64,000 nt of DNA. Origin: Pyrenopolyporus hunteri. Lineage: Eukaryota > Ascomycota > Sordariomycetes > Xylariales > Hypoxylaceae. Shown here piece by piece: positions 12,406 through 26,900 of this stretch. Made by a program: the position numbers and the translations under genes. The notes beneath the pieces are model-generated. The model searched no databases, had not been told where the DNA came from, and saw nothing but the letters and a program-made list of their open reading frames with translations. The DNA is taken from positions 1,178,001 through 1,242,000 of the forward strand of contig CADCXC010000003.1 of the NCBI GenBank assembly GCA_902806595.1, written 5' to 3'. The stretch's first letter is position 1. Every line of letters begins with the position of its first letter.

Positions 12406-12496
12406 GCCATTCCCCTAAAACCGCCAACCCGCCAAAACCACTGAAAATTGATGACATAAGCCGTAATGGAATTTTCTTAGGAAGATGACATAATCA
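12406..12496 (+). repeat. Left terminal inverted repeat with GATGACATAA motifs
   Basis: Begins gccatt, then aaaccgccaacccgccaaaac (here split by nothing but C/T differences from the right end), then GATGACATAAG at 12450 and GATGACATAATC at 12484. A third GATGACATAA lies just inside at 12514. The right end, read in reverse complement, repeats the same order: gccatt, aaaccgctaacccg, ttaaaac, GATGACATAAGC, ctagga, GATGACATAATC. The outer edge could be a dozen bases further out, because cgcgg also occurs outside both ends. Confidence 0.75.
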
Positions 12497-12935
12497 AATA
12501 TTACTTTTAAAAAGATGACATAATATGATATAAGTATTTAACCGGTTTTGTTTTATATTTAAGTTTATATTAATTCGAATGTAAATTATTTAAATAAATA
12601 AATAAATAAATATTTAAATATTTATTTATTTATTTTTATTTATTAATTTATTTAAATATTTATTTATTTATTTTAAAATTTTTATTTTTATTTTTTATTA
12701 TTTTAATGATATTTTTATTACGAAATTAATACGTTATAACGTTTAAATAATTTTTTTTATTTATTAAATTTTTTATCGATAAAAATAAATATATTTTTTT
12801 TAAATATTTTAACGTTTATTATTTTATTTATTTCGATTTAAATTTATTATTTAATTTTTAAATATTCGATAATAAAAATGTTTTTTATAAAATTATATAT
12901 TATATTTATTATATTATAATTAAAAACGTTTAAAT

Positions 12936-13150
12936 AATATTAATAAATATATATATAAATAAAATAAAAAAATAATAATAAAAATAAACGTAATATAATA
13001 AAATTAATATTATATAAATTATTTAAAAAGGAAAAATTATTTAATAAAAAAACCGTAAAAAAAGTTTTTTTTATATAAACGAAAATATATAAATATTTTT
13101 TTTTAAAATATATATTATAAAATAATACGTATATAAATTAATTAATTATT
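12936..13150 (+). repeat. Direct repeat A, left copy (candidate 5' LTR)
   Basis: About 215 bp that recurs in the same orientation at 18871-19085, for example ataatattaataaata at the start, aattaatattatataaatta in the middle and atataaattaattaa at the end. Substitutions between copies are mostly A/G or C/T; small length differences occur in A or T runs. The 5.7 kb between the copies fits an LTR retrotransposon interior. Exact LTR ends and the TG/CA termini cannot be read after RIP. Confidence 0.65.
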
Positions 13151-16100
13151 ATTTATTTTATTTTTTTTTCGTAATTAATTAATTATAAATTATTAATTAA
13201 ATTTTTCGTTTTATTTATTTTTTTAATCGTAAATTAATTTAATTATTTTTTATTAAATTTTTTATAATTTTATTAAAAAACGTTTTTATTATTACGTTTA
13301 CGAAGTTATACGATTTATATATTTATCGAATATTATTAATTTCTTAATTTTTATAAAATTATTTTAACGTTATTAAATTAATTATTAATTTTTTTTTATT
13401 AATATTTTTTATTTATATTAAATATTAATATAACGATAAAAAATTAATATATAAAATAAAAAAAGTTTTAAAAAATAAAAAACGTTTTAAAATAATATTA
13501 ATCGTATGGTAAATAACGTAATCGACGTTAAAATTTTAAATTATTTTATAAATTTTATTAATAAATATATTACGAATAATTTATTTATATTTAATAAATA
13601 ATTAATAAATGATATTATTAATAATTTATATTTTATTATTTTAATCGATAAAACTTTTATTATTTAAAATAATAACGTATTTAATTTACGAATTTAAATT
13701 TTTATTATTTATAAAAAATTTATCGATAAAAATATAAAAATATAAATTTTAAAAATTTAATTCGATATAATAAAATTTACGTATTTAATTATTTATTTAT
13801 TATTTAATTTTAACGTTAAAAATTTTAACTTTTTTAAGTTTAGATTCGAAATATTAAACCGCCGTAAAATAATTAAAAATTACTTCGAATTAATATATAA
13901 AAATAATATATATATTTTAAATTTATTACTTTATAAATATTTTAATTATATCGAAAATTTTAACGTTTAATAATTTAAATTTTTTAGTTTAACTTTTTTA
14001 AATAATTGTTATATTAAAATCTTTATTATAAATCGTAATATGTAAATTATTAAAATTTTTAGTTTCGAAGTTTATAATTTTTTAAAAGTGTATTTTAATT
14101 TTAATTTTATTAAAAGTTTTATTTTTAATAATAAAAAAGTCCGTAATATCGATATTAAAAATATTATTTATTTAAAAATTAATAAATTCGAACGAATTCG
14201 AATTTATTATAAATAAATAAAAATCGAAAATTAATAATTTCATTCGTAATTTTTATTAATAATAATGTAAATAAATTTTAAATTAATAAATATTTAACTT
14301 TATAAAATTATATAAAAATTTAATTATTTATAATAATATTTTTTTAAAATATTTATTTTTAAATTCGATTAATAAATATATAAAAATAATTTTTTACATT
14401 AATATTTTAAATTAAATATAAATTATTATAATATTTTAAATTATAATTTTTATTTTTTTACGACGTAATATAAACGTTAAAATTAATATAATACGTTAAT
14501 TAACTTTTTAAATAATAAATACGTACGTTATAATATATTTTTTATCGAAATTATTATAATTTTAAATTATTAAACGAAATTTTTCGTATAACGTAACGGT
14601 ATTTTTACTTTTAATTTTATAAACCATTTATAACTTAAAAATCGTAACGTTTTAATATATAATTATATCGTAAACTTTTAAACGTAAAATACTTTTTTCG
14701 AATAAAATATTAAGTTTTTTTATATTCGATATTTTATAAAATTTTTTTTATATAATAATTTTTTTATTCGTTTAAAATTTAATAATAAAAATAAAACTTT
14801 TTTATTTTTTATTAATAATATATAATTTTACGATATAAAAAAAATTATCGGCATATATAAAATCTTTTTTTAAAATAATTTAATAATCGTTAAGATTAAA
14901 AATTAACGTAAATAATTTAATTTTAAATTTTTTAAATAATACGAAGTTTTTTCGAAATTAAATATATAATTTAATATAAAAATTTTTAAACGTAAATATT
15001 TTATTCGAAATATTAAAAACGATAATAATATTTTTATTTAATATTATAATAATTTTATAAAAATTTTTCTATTTTTTTTTTATAAATAAATATTTTATTA
15101 TTTATAAAAAGTAATACGAAAAAAATCTTTTATATATTAAAATTATTACGTATATTTAATACGTTTTTTATAAAACGTTACGTTTTAATTTTTTTAATTT
15201 TCGTTATTACTTTTTAAACGATTTATATTTTTTAAATTTATATAAAAATAAAAGATAAATTTATATTAATTTTAAAGTAAATATCGAATATAAAAAATAT
15301 AAATATTAAATTATTAAAATTAACGATATCGTTAATTATTTTAATAATTATTTATAATTAAAATATATATAAATTTAAACTTTAAAATTTATCAATAATA
15401 ATTTTATACGTTTTATAAACGAAGTTATAATATTTTTCGACTTTATTAATTAATTAATATATTTTAATAAATATTTAATAATAAATAATTTTAATAATAT
15501 AAGTTTTATTTCGAAATTCGATATTATCGAAGTTCGTATCGATATTATATATAATAATATTCGAAGGTTTAAAATAAATATTAATTTAACATTATTTTAA
15601 TATATTTTAAATTTTTTTAATAAAAATAATTTTTATAAAACGAATAATTTAAAACTTTATAATAATATTAATTATATATAAAACGAAACGTTCGTTTAAA
15701 TATATAATATTAACGATAATTTCGTAATTAAAATTTATATTAAAATTTTTTAAATTAAATTTAAATTTTTAAAAAATTTTACCTTTAATTTAACAATAGT
15801 AATAAAACTTATTAATTTTTTTAATATTTTTAATATTAACGTTATAATTTATTTTATTTAAAAAAATATATAATTTAATTATAAAAAAATAATTAAATCG
15901 AATATAAATATAATATAATTCGAATTTTATAAAAAAAATCGTATTATTAAAATAAAATTATAAATGTTTTTATTTACGAATAATAACGACGATAATATTA
16001 TTTTTTTTAATTAATTAATTAATTCGTAACGTTATTTAAATAAATATTTAATCGATTTATATTTTTTAAATATATAAAAAACGAAATATTTAAATTTATA

Positions 16101-18870
16101 ACATAAAAGTCGATTAATTTAAATAAAATATTAATTATAATCGTTTTTAATAATTTAATTAAAGGTTTATTTTCGAATTTAATATTAATTTTACCGATTT
16201 AATTATTATTTATTTTAAAGTTTTAATTAAAAAAATTTCTTATAAAAATTTAACATTAACTTTTTTTTATAATAAACATTTTAATTACACTAATATCGAA
16301 AATAATACTTTAAAAATATTTTTAATATATTAATTTAAAATAAATATAATATTATTTTTTAATTTATCGATAAAAAAATAATAAAAAATAATTTAATATT
16401 AATATATTTAATTCGTTAAATATACCGTAATTAATTAATATTAAAAGTTAATTTTTTTCGTTTCGAAAATAATAATATTTTAATCGTTATTTTTCGATTT
16501 TAAACTTTTTTACTTAATATTTTTATAACCCGTTAAAAATATAATATATTTACCCTTATTTTTAACTTTTTAAATTTATTAACGTTTTTTAATTTTTTTT
16601 TTTATTTTCGAAATATTTAATAAATTAATATTTTTTTTTTTATATATTTAATAACGATATTTTTAAGTTTAAATCGTTTTTTTAACTAATATCGATTACT
16701 TTTATCGTTACGATGATATTTTCGTTTCGTATAAAATTAATCGAAATTTTCGTCGTTATTATTTTTAATTATAAATTAACACGTTTTTTTAACGTTTTTA
16801 AAAATATTAATTAACGTACGAAATTTATTAATTAATTTTTCGAATTAATATAATAAAATAAATAAAATATATTATAATTAAAATATATTATAAATAATAC
16901 GTTATATAATTACGATAAATTATTACTTACTTTTAAAATTTTTTCTAAAAATATATTAATATAATATTAATTTATTTAATATTATTTATAATATTTTAAA
17001 ATTAAATTTTCCTTCGTTTTTTTTTTTAACTTTAATATTAAAAAAAATAATTAAAGTTTAATTATAATAATATTAAACTTTATTTTATTTCGTATTAAAA
17101 TATTGTTTTATAATTAAATATATATTCGTAAAATATTAATAATAAAATATATTATATAAAAAATAAATAGTCGTTTATTTAATAAAAATAATAAAAAATA
17201 TGGCGTAAAATTAAATTTAATAAATTTTAATCGTATAATATACATTTAAAAAAAAACGGAATTTATTTTTTAAAACGTTATAAAATTTTTCGATATAATT
17301 ATTTTTATTATTTTAAATTTTTTTAAAATAACCGATAATAATAAAAAAACACATTTCGTTAAAAATTCGAATAAAAAAAATGTTATAATAAATATCGTTT
17401 TATTAGTTTTCGACGGATATAAATATAAAAATCGATTTAATTAATAAAAATTATAAAATCGTTTAAAAAAAAAAATCGTAATTTTCGATATAATAATTTT
17501 TTTTTAATATAATATTTAATAAAACCGCCGATATTATATATGAACTATTCGATAACGATTCGAAAAATTTATAAATATTTTTTAATAATAAAAATTAAAG
17601 TTATTTTTTTCGTATAAAATTAAAAGTATATTGTTAATTATATTTTTATAATTTAATATAAATTAAAATAATAAAATATAAATCGATAATATTAATTTAA
17701 AAAAACGCGATTACTTTTAATTAAATAAATACGAAAATAAAAAAAATAAATATATTAAACATTTAAAGTTCGGATTAAATACGAAGATTATTTTAAAAAA
17801 TTTAAAATAATAAAAAAAAATATATTATTAAGGTTTAAACGAAAGTTAAAACGTAAACTACGTCGTAAAAATTTAATTTAATAAAAAAAATAATAACGTA
17901 TTAAATATTAACGACGAATTATTAATAATAAAAAAAATAAAAACGATTATTAAATAAATAATTTATAATATTAATAATATAAAGTCGAAGGTAATTCGAT
18001 CGAAGTTATTAATATTTATAAATTTAATTTTTTTTAATTTTTTATTTATATTAACGTTATAAAATAAAATATTATTAACCGTTTTTATATTATAACGTAA
18101 ATACAATTCGACATTAATATCGAAAAATAAACTATATTTTTATCGATACGATATATTAATATTTTTTATATTAAAATATTAAATTATTTACGTTTAATAT
18201 ATTTTAATTTATCGTAATTTTATTTAAAAAATTTACGTATCGATATAAAATTAATTAAAACCTTCGTTATATTAATATTACTTTTATTTATATAAATATT
18301 TTTTTATATAAATATATATTTTAATATAATTTTAAATTAATGTAATATAATCGTAAAATCTTTTATTATAAAATCTTTAAATTACTTTTAATATTTTTTT
18401 AAAACATCTTTCGTTATATAAATATATAACTTACTTTTATTTATAATAATTAAATTCTTTAAAAAAAATAATATTTACGTCGTTTTTTACTTTTCGATAA
18501 CGATTTAAAAATTATTTTTTTTTATTTTAAAACTTTATAATCGAATTATTAAATAAAAAACGTACGATTATTAAAAATATAATTTATTAATTTAATAAAC
18601 TTTTTTTTAATATTTTATTTAATTAAATTAAATTTTTTAATACGAATTTACGTTTAAATCGAACTTTTAATTTTTTACGATATAATAAATATTATAAATT
18701 TAAAAACATTTAATATAATAAAACGATATTTTAATATAAATAAAAAAATATCGTATAAAAAAAAAATATTATTATTACGTATATTATTACGATAAAAATC
18801 TTTTATATTATTATAATAATGATTTTTTTAACTTTATTAATTTATATTATTAATTTTAATAATATTAATT

Positions 18871-19085
18871 AATATTAATAAATACGTACGTAAATAAAAT
18901 AAAAAAATAATAATAAAAATAAATGCGATATAATAAAATTAATATTATATAAATTATTTAAAAAAAAATTATTTAATAAAAAGATTATAAAAAAGGTTTT
19001 TTTTATATAAACGAAAATACATAAATACTTTTTTTTTTTAAAGTATATATTACGAAATAACATATATATAAATTAATTAACTATT
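18871..19085 (+). repeat. Direct repeat A, right copy (candidate 3' LTR)
   Basis: Partner of the repeat at 12936-13150 in direct orientation, about 5.9 kb downstream. It carries the same series of blocks, including tttatataaacgaaaata. A 62-codon open frame on the minus strand here is only an AT-rich by-product. Confidence 0.65.
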
Positions 19086-20800
19086 AAATAAATAACGAAA
19101 AAAAAAATCGCGCGTATAGATTTCATTCGTTAAATAATTAATTATTTTTATTAATATTTTATAATTTTAAAAATACGACGGTAAATATATTTAACGACGA
19201 TATTTTATTTTATAAAAAATATTATTTTTATATTTTAAATTAAAATAATAGTAAATTTATTTTTATTTTAACGTAATTAATATTAATTTAATAAATTATT
19301 ACGTTATAACTTTAAATTTTTACCATTAAATATTTTCGAAATAAATTTTAAAACTTTAAATATTTTTTAATTTTTTAAATATTAACGAATTATTCGACGA
19401 TATTTTTAATAATATCGTTAAATCGTCGTTTAATAAATCGAAATTATTAAATTAATTAATTCGATAAAATTTTCTTTTAATTATTTATTATTATAATAAA
19501 TTTTATTATATTATAAATATATTATATAAATTATAAATTTATTATATAATATTAAAAAAAGCAAATAAATAATTTATTAAAAATTATATATATAAATACG
19601 TAAAAGTTTTATATCGAAGAAATAATTTTTTAAATAATTATTATAATATATTATTTTTTCGAATGGATTTTTATATATTTTTTAATGTAAATTATTTAAT
19701 TTTTTTCCCTAAAAAAAATCCGACTTTTATAATTACGATAAATATAAATTAAATATATATATATTAATAATATCGAATAAATCGAACGAAAATAACTTCG
19801 AAATAATTTTTCGATATTATAATTAATTTTATTTTTTTTTTTAAAAGATTTCACGGAAATATTTTTTCGCGTATTTCGTATAATTATTTTTTATTAATAT
19901 TATTATATTATTTTTAAATTAAAAAAAAAAACTTTTAAATTTCGTTTCGTTTAAAACGCGTAAAAAAACGGTTATAAAATAACGACGATTTTTATAACGA
20001 AATTATTTTTTACGTTACGAAATATAAAACGTAAATACGAAGAAAATATTAATAAATGTAATTACGACGAATTCGAGGAAAATAATAATAAAATTTATTA
20101 TTTTTACGATAATATTTTATTAAATTTGTTTAATTTTAATTATTATAATGATATTTTCGAAGATATATATAATTAATATAGCGACGATAACGATTCGAAT
20201 TAATCGAAAAAATAACGCTTTTTTTTTATAAATTATATTAAAGTTAATATTATTTCGAAAAATAATAAAAAACGAAGGTTTTATTTTTTAATTAATATTA
20301 ATAAATTCGTAATTAGTTTTTTTTATATGTTAAATGTTAAAAGTAATTAATATAAAATAATTAATGTTAATATATTTAAAAATTTAATTATATTTTTAAA
20401 AGTTAATAAAATAAGTATAAAAGTTTTAATTAATATTACGAAATAATATTATATATTATATATATATTAAAATTAAAAAAATTAATAATCGGTTTTAATA
20501 AAAGTTTATTAATTATTAATTTTTTTTCCTTTTATTACGGTTCGATGCGATAATTTAATTTTATTAAATAATCGATATTAAAATTTCGATTAATTTCGCC
20601 GTCGAAACATATATTTAAAATCGCGGTTTATCGAATACGTAACGAAAAATATAAGTTAAAAAATAAAAATTAAAAAAAATTAAAATTAGGTAAAGCGAAA
20701 ATTAAAAAAAATAAAAATTAAAAAAGGTAAAAACGAAAGGGGATAAAAATTCGAAAACAAAAACGAAAAACGATATAAATTACGAAACGAAAACGAAAAG

Positions 20801-20928
20801 AAATAAAAATAAAAAGAAATAAAAATAAAAGAAAATAAAAATAAAAAGAAATAAAAATAAAAAGGAATAAAAATAAAAAGAAATAAAAATAAAAGAAAAT
20901 AAAAATAAAAAGAAATAAAAATAAAAAA
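20801..20928 (+). repeat. 16-bp A-rich minisatellite, eight phased copies
   Basis: Eight consecutive 16-base units starting at 20801 have the form aaataaaaataaaaag, with only A/G changes between units. It lies in a longer purine-rich tract from about 20640 to 20990 (aaaag, ggggat and similar). The minus-strand open frame of Phe/Leu/Ile/Tyr that crosses it is a repeat artefact. Confidence 0.85.
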
Positions 20929-23900
20929 AACATAAAAATAAAAATAAATAAAATAAAAATAAATAAAAATAAAATAAAAATAAAAAGATTTTTTTTAATT
21001 ATAACGAATTATTTTTTATTTATAATAAAAAATAATAAACTTATAAAAAATATATATTTAATATAACGCGTAATATTAAAAATTAAAAATTAAATTTTAT
21101 TAATATTATAAAAAAAAAAAAAAAAAAAATTAAATTACGGTTTTATATATAAATTTTAAAGGCGTAATCGGTCGAAGTTTTAATGTCGATTATTTAATAA
21201 AGTTAAATTAATTATATCGAATTATAATAATATTAAAATAATTTTCGTAGTTTTTAAAATTATAATATTTAATATATTTATTTAAATAAAATAATAAAAT
21301 TATTTTAACTTTATTATTAATTGTTTAACGTCGTTAAACGATCGTATAATATTATAATAAAAATTATATATACGACGTATATTTTTCGTAACGAATAAAA
21401 TAAAACGAAAAATAATTATTATAAAACGAATTATATAATACGAAAATAATTACATTAATATATAAATATTTAATTAATTAAACTTTCGACTTAAATATAT
21501 ATTAAATAAAAAAAAAAGAACATATATTTTATTTATTTATAATATAATAATAATTAAATTTATAAAATTTTTATAAAAATATAAAATTTTAAATATTTTT
21601 TATATATTTAATTATAATTATTTATTTATATATTTAATTATACATTATATTTATTTTCATTTATTTTTATTTTTTTCCCTCGTTTTTAATATATTAAATA
21701 AATATTTTTATAAATTTTATAATTATCGACGATATTATAATAAACCGTTTCGTAGAAATTTATTATAATTTAATTTAAATTATTTTATTTTTTTTTCGTA
21801 TATTTTTAAAAAATCCTTTAAATTTTTATAAGTATCGAAATATAGTTATATTCGATTATTTTAAAAATCTTCGAATAAATATTAAATTAACTATTCGTTA
21901 TAAAAACGTTACGTTTTTAGCGATAAAAAATTATCGAAATTATAATAATTAATTAACTTTAAAAATTTATATATTTTAATTAATAATAATAAATTATTCG
22001 ATATTTTTATACTTTAATTTTAAATATTAATTTAATTATAACTTTTTTATAATATTTCGATATAATTAAAAATCGTATAATTTTTACGTAATTAATATTT
22101 AATTTTATAATTATTTTATTATTTTATGAATTTTTTAATATCGTATCGTATAATTTTTTTATATATAATATATAAAATAATTTAATTAATTATATTTTCT
22201 TTAATAAATTAATTCGAAAATTTTAAATTTTTAAAATATAATTATATAAAATTAATATTAAATTAATAAATTAAATTTTTATATACGTACGATTTATCGA
22301 TTTATTACGCCTTCGCGTAATTATTATTATTATTATTTAATTTTTTTATTTTTTTTATTTACTTTTTAAATATAAAAATTCGAAATATAATAATTTTATT
22401 TTTATATATATCGAATATTATTCGAATGTATTATTTTTATCGTAAATTTAATAATTTTAATTAAATTAAATTAAACTCGAATTATAAAAAATGATTCGAT
22501 TTTATAATTTATTTAAATATATTAAAATCGAAATTTTAATTCGATTATAATAATAAAATATTATTTTAAAATATTCGTTAATAAAAAAATAGATCGATAT
22601 ATTTTATATTATATAATATGTCGAAAAAATACGTCGATTATAACGTATATTTCGAAGTTAATAAATCGAAACTTTTAATAATTATTTATAAATTATATAT
22701 AATTTAATTCGAAAACGATAAATTTTTTTTTATATATAATTTAATTTTTCCCCGTTATTATATTATTTTTAAATACCGTCGATAATATATTTTTTAAATT
22801 ATTTATTTTAATATAATAAACTTTACGTTTTTATAAACGAATTTATAAATATAATTTTTATCGTAATTATTTAATGCATTCGAATATTTTTAATATTTAT
22901 CGAAGAAATTTTTTAATAAATTTATAAATTTAATTCGATTTTTTTCGATTAAAATTTTTTTATTTATATTATTTTTAAAACGAATTCGAATTAAAAAAAC
23001 GTAAAATATATTAACTTTATATTAATATCGTAATCGGGTTAATATTTCGTCGTTTTTTAAATATTTCGTAAAAAAATAATATTATATAAATAATAATAAT
23101 ATAAGGGTATATATTATATGGTTATAACGATATAATTTTTATTATTTAATTCGACGTTTAATAAATCGTAATTTTATTTTAATTTCGAGTCGTTTTATTT
23201 TAAAATAATAAATTATAATAGTTATTTATAATTTAACTTCGAATAAAATACGAAATTTTACTTTAATAATATTAATACGTTATTTATTTTTATAAAAGTA
23301 TTAACTTTTAATGGTTTATTAAAAAGATTATTTTAATATTTAAAAATTAAATATTTTTTAAAATTTATTAACGATTTATTTTTAAAAAAATTTATTATAT
23401 AAATATTAATAAATAATTTTGATTTTATAAACTTTTATATTATTTTATAATTGTAATATAACGAGTTAAAGTTATAACGTATTTAACTTTAAATTATTAT
23501 ATTAATTTATAATATAAGGGTTAAAAAAATAAAATATATAAAAGTATTAAAATAAAATAAATTTTTTAATTTTCGTTTTATTTTTTTATAATATTTACGT
23601 TAATATTTATTATTAAAGTATTTAAATAATAAGTATTTATTTATTTCGAAAATTTTCGAATTTAATTATTTATTTATAAAAACGAATAAAAATTTTTTAT
23701 AAAAATAACATTTTTAAATAAATAAATTAAATATAAAAATATATATAATTAAGTAAATATTTAATATTTTTATTAAAATTCGAAATTATACGTTTATTTA
23801 TTTTATAAGTAAATATTTAACCGTTTATAATAAACGTTTATATATTTTAAAAATAATAAAAGTTTTTATTTTTTTTTATATTTAAAATAATTAATATTTT

Positions 23901-26900
23901 TTTTTTAATGTTTATATTAATTAAATAATATAAATAAACATTTATACGTAAAATTATTTTTTTTTTAATTTTTTTTATTTAATCTTTTTAATTAATTAAA
24001 AGATTTCGAAATTATTTAAAATTTTTTTATAATTTATTATAACTTTTTTATAATAAACGTAAAAATATAAAAAAAAGTATTTAAACGTGTTTAATTAATT
24101 AAAAAACTTTTAAAAAATTATAAAGAAAAATTTCGTAATTATTTCGAATATTAAAGGGGTAAAATAAAAAAATTAATTTTTAATATAAATTTTTTTTACG
24201 TATTTACGCGCGAATAATAAACTTTAATCGACTTCGATATAATTAATATCGAAAAAATAGTATAAGTTTATATTAATTACGCGAATAAAGTTAATATATT
24301 TACGAAATAATACGTTAATTTTTTATAAATTTATAAAAAAAATTTCGAAGTTTATAATAAAAATTTTAAAGTTTAAATTTTTTTAAATAAATTTATCGAT
24401 TAAATAAAGTAAAAAAATGTATTACGTAATTTTTAAGGAATTAAAATTCGAGTTTTTTATTTTTAAATTATTTTTTTTATTTTTATCGATTATTTCTATA
24501 TTATTATAAATGTAATTTAAAAATTAAACGAACGAAAAGTAGAGTATTTTTATCGATTATTATTTCGAGTTAAAAAAGAATTTTTCGTGTTTTTTTATTA
24601 ACGAATTTAGGTGGTAAGTTCGTTATTTTAATTATTAATAATCGAAATAATATTAAAGTTAAAAGTTTTTTAAAATTAAAATAAATATAATATTCGACTT
24701 ATTTTTAAATAAGTAATAAATGATATTTTATTTACGAAAAAATAAAATTTCGAAGCGTATATAAACGCGTATTTAATTAAAAAAATCGAAGTTAAATTCG
24801 TTTTAATTATAATTAATCGATTTATAATAATAACGGAAATAGTTATAAACGTAAACGTAATAATAAATAAAAGTAAATTTAAATTTTAGTTATAAATTTT
24901 ATATCGACGCGAATTATTTTTTTTATATTTTTAAGTTTTAAATAAATTAAATTAAATATTATTTTAAATGTGTAGTTTTATATAAATTAATTAATTAATT
25001 AATATTATTACGTTAATTTAAATAAAATCTTTTTTTAATTATATTTAAAATTAAATATTTAAATAAATATTATTAATATTATTATAAATTTAATTACGGT
25101 ATTTTAAATTATAAAAACGTAGAAAGTTTATAAAATTATTATTAATATATAATATAAATATTTTTTATGTAAGTATATTTATAAAAATTTAAATATTAAC
25201 GTTAAAACGTTTTTTTACCGGCTTTTAATTATTTTAAATTAATAATTCGTTTATATAATTTATAATTTATTAAAATAAAAGTAATTAAAAATATAATTTA
25301 ATTTTAAATATTTAATAACGAAATAAAAAACGAGAAGATAAAATTATTTAAATTATAAAAATTTAATTTTAAAGCGTTTAATATAATTAACGTAATTAAT
25401 AAATAAAAAATATTATATTTAAAAGAAAATAAATCGTTTATATTTAAAAATAATATAAATTCGTTTTTTATTTCGAATATTATTTTTCTTTAAATAATTT
25501 TTAAAATTTATTTAATTAAAAAAATTTTTTTTTACTTTTTTTATATTTTATTACGTAATTATAAATAAATATTTAAAAGATTAAAAATTTACGTTTTCGA
25601 GGAAATGTTTTTATATTAAAAAGTTAATATTTTTATATAAAAAAGTTTATTAAAAAAATAATAATAAATATTATAGTTATTATAATAAGTTATTTTTTAA
25701 TATTATTATACGTTATATCGAATAAAAAAAATAAATATTATAAAGTCGAAAAATATAATTATAAAAAATAAAATAAACGTAATAAATATAATATATATAA
25801 TAAATATTATAAAATTATTAAAAAAATAGGGTATATATAATAAACTTTAATTTAAAAAATCTTCGATAAATATTTTAACTTTTAATTAATTTTATCGATA
25901 ATAAATTTATTATATAAAAATCGAATATAATTATATTTATACGAAGTAAAAATTTTTTTAATCGACGATAATAAAAATTTAAGTTTAAATTAATTAAATT
26001 TAAATTAAATAATTTTTATTTTAACGTTTATAATTCGAATTTAATAAATATAAAAATTTTAAATAGGTATTAATAAACGAAATAAAAGTACGTTAAAATA
26101 TAAATATTAAATTTTTTTTTTTCGATTAATTTAATAATTTAAAATATTTTAAATTATTTATTATTATTTATAAATTTTATTTCGTAAATAAATCGAATAA
26201 AAAATATATAAATTAATCGAAAAAATTTTTAAATATATATATTAATTATATATATTTATTTAAATATTTATTAAATAAAGTTAATTTATATATAATAACG
26301 ATTTTATTTATTTAAATTTTTATAAATTTTTACATTTTTTTTATAATAATTTTTTATCGAATATATTATTAAAAAATATTAATATAGTTTACGAAAAGTT
26401 TTTAAAAAAGTTTATTTTTATAAATTTATTTAATATATTCGAAAAATAAAAACTTTTATTAACGTAATTAATATTAAATTTTATAAATTATTAACGATTA
26501 ACGATTTTTACGACTTTAAAATATTTTAATAAAAAGCGAAAATTATTACGTTACGTAAAACGTATAAAATTTACGTAATAATTTACCGATGCGAAATTAA
26601 TAATTTAATATCGATAATATCGATAAAAAAATATTTATATTTTTACTTTTTATTATATTAACATCGCGAAAAATAATCGATTTTTTTTTATAACGCTTTT
26701 ATAAATAAAAATTTTTTTTTTTAAATTATCTCCGTCGATAAAAAATTATCCTTTTATAAATTCTTTATTAATAAAAACATTTATTTTTTTTTTTTACGAT
26801 ATTTTCACTTATAAAAATACTCGTTTTTTCCTTCGCGGCGTTTTCGTTTATAAAAATGCGTTTTTTTTTTTTTTATAACATTTACCTCGTAAATTTCGAT

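Larger units (their letters stand above)
12936..19085. mobile_element. Candidate LTR retrotransposon A, about 6.15 kb, destroyed by RIP
   Basis: Defined only by the flanking direct repeats of about 215 bp. Size and layout fit a fungal Ty3/Gypsy or Ty1/Copia element, but no gag, reverse transcriptase or integrase motif can be recognised because stop codons crowd all frames. Orientation and superfamily are unknown. Confidence 0.5.

Noticed and set aside
14980..15300. Possible reverse transcriptase/RNase H remnant between the A repeats
   Set aside because: Some Phe/Leu spacing looked suggestive, but with stops every few codons the match is not better than expected from AT composition.
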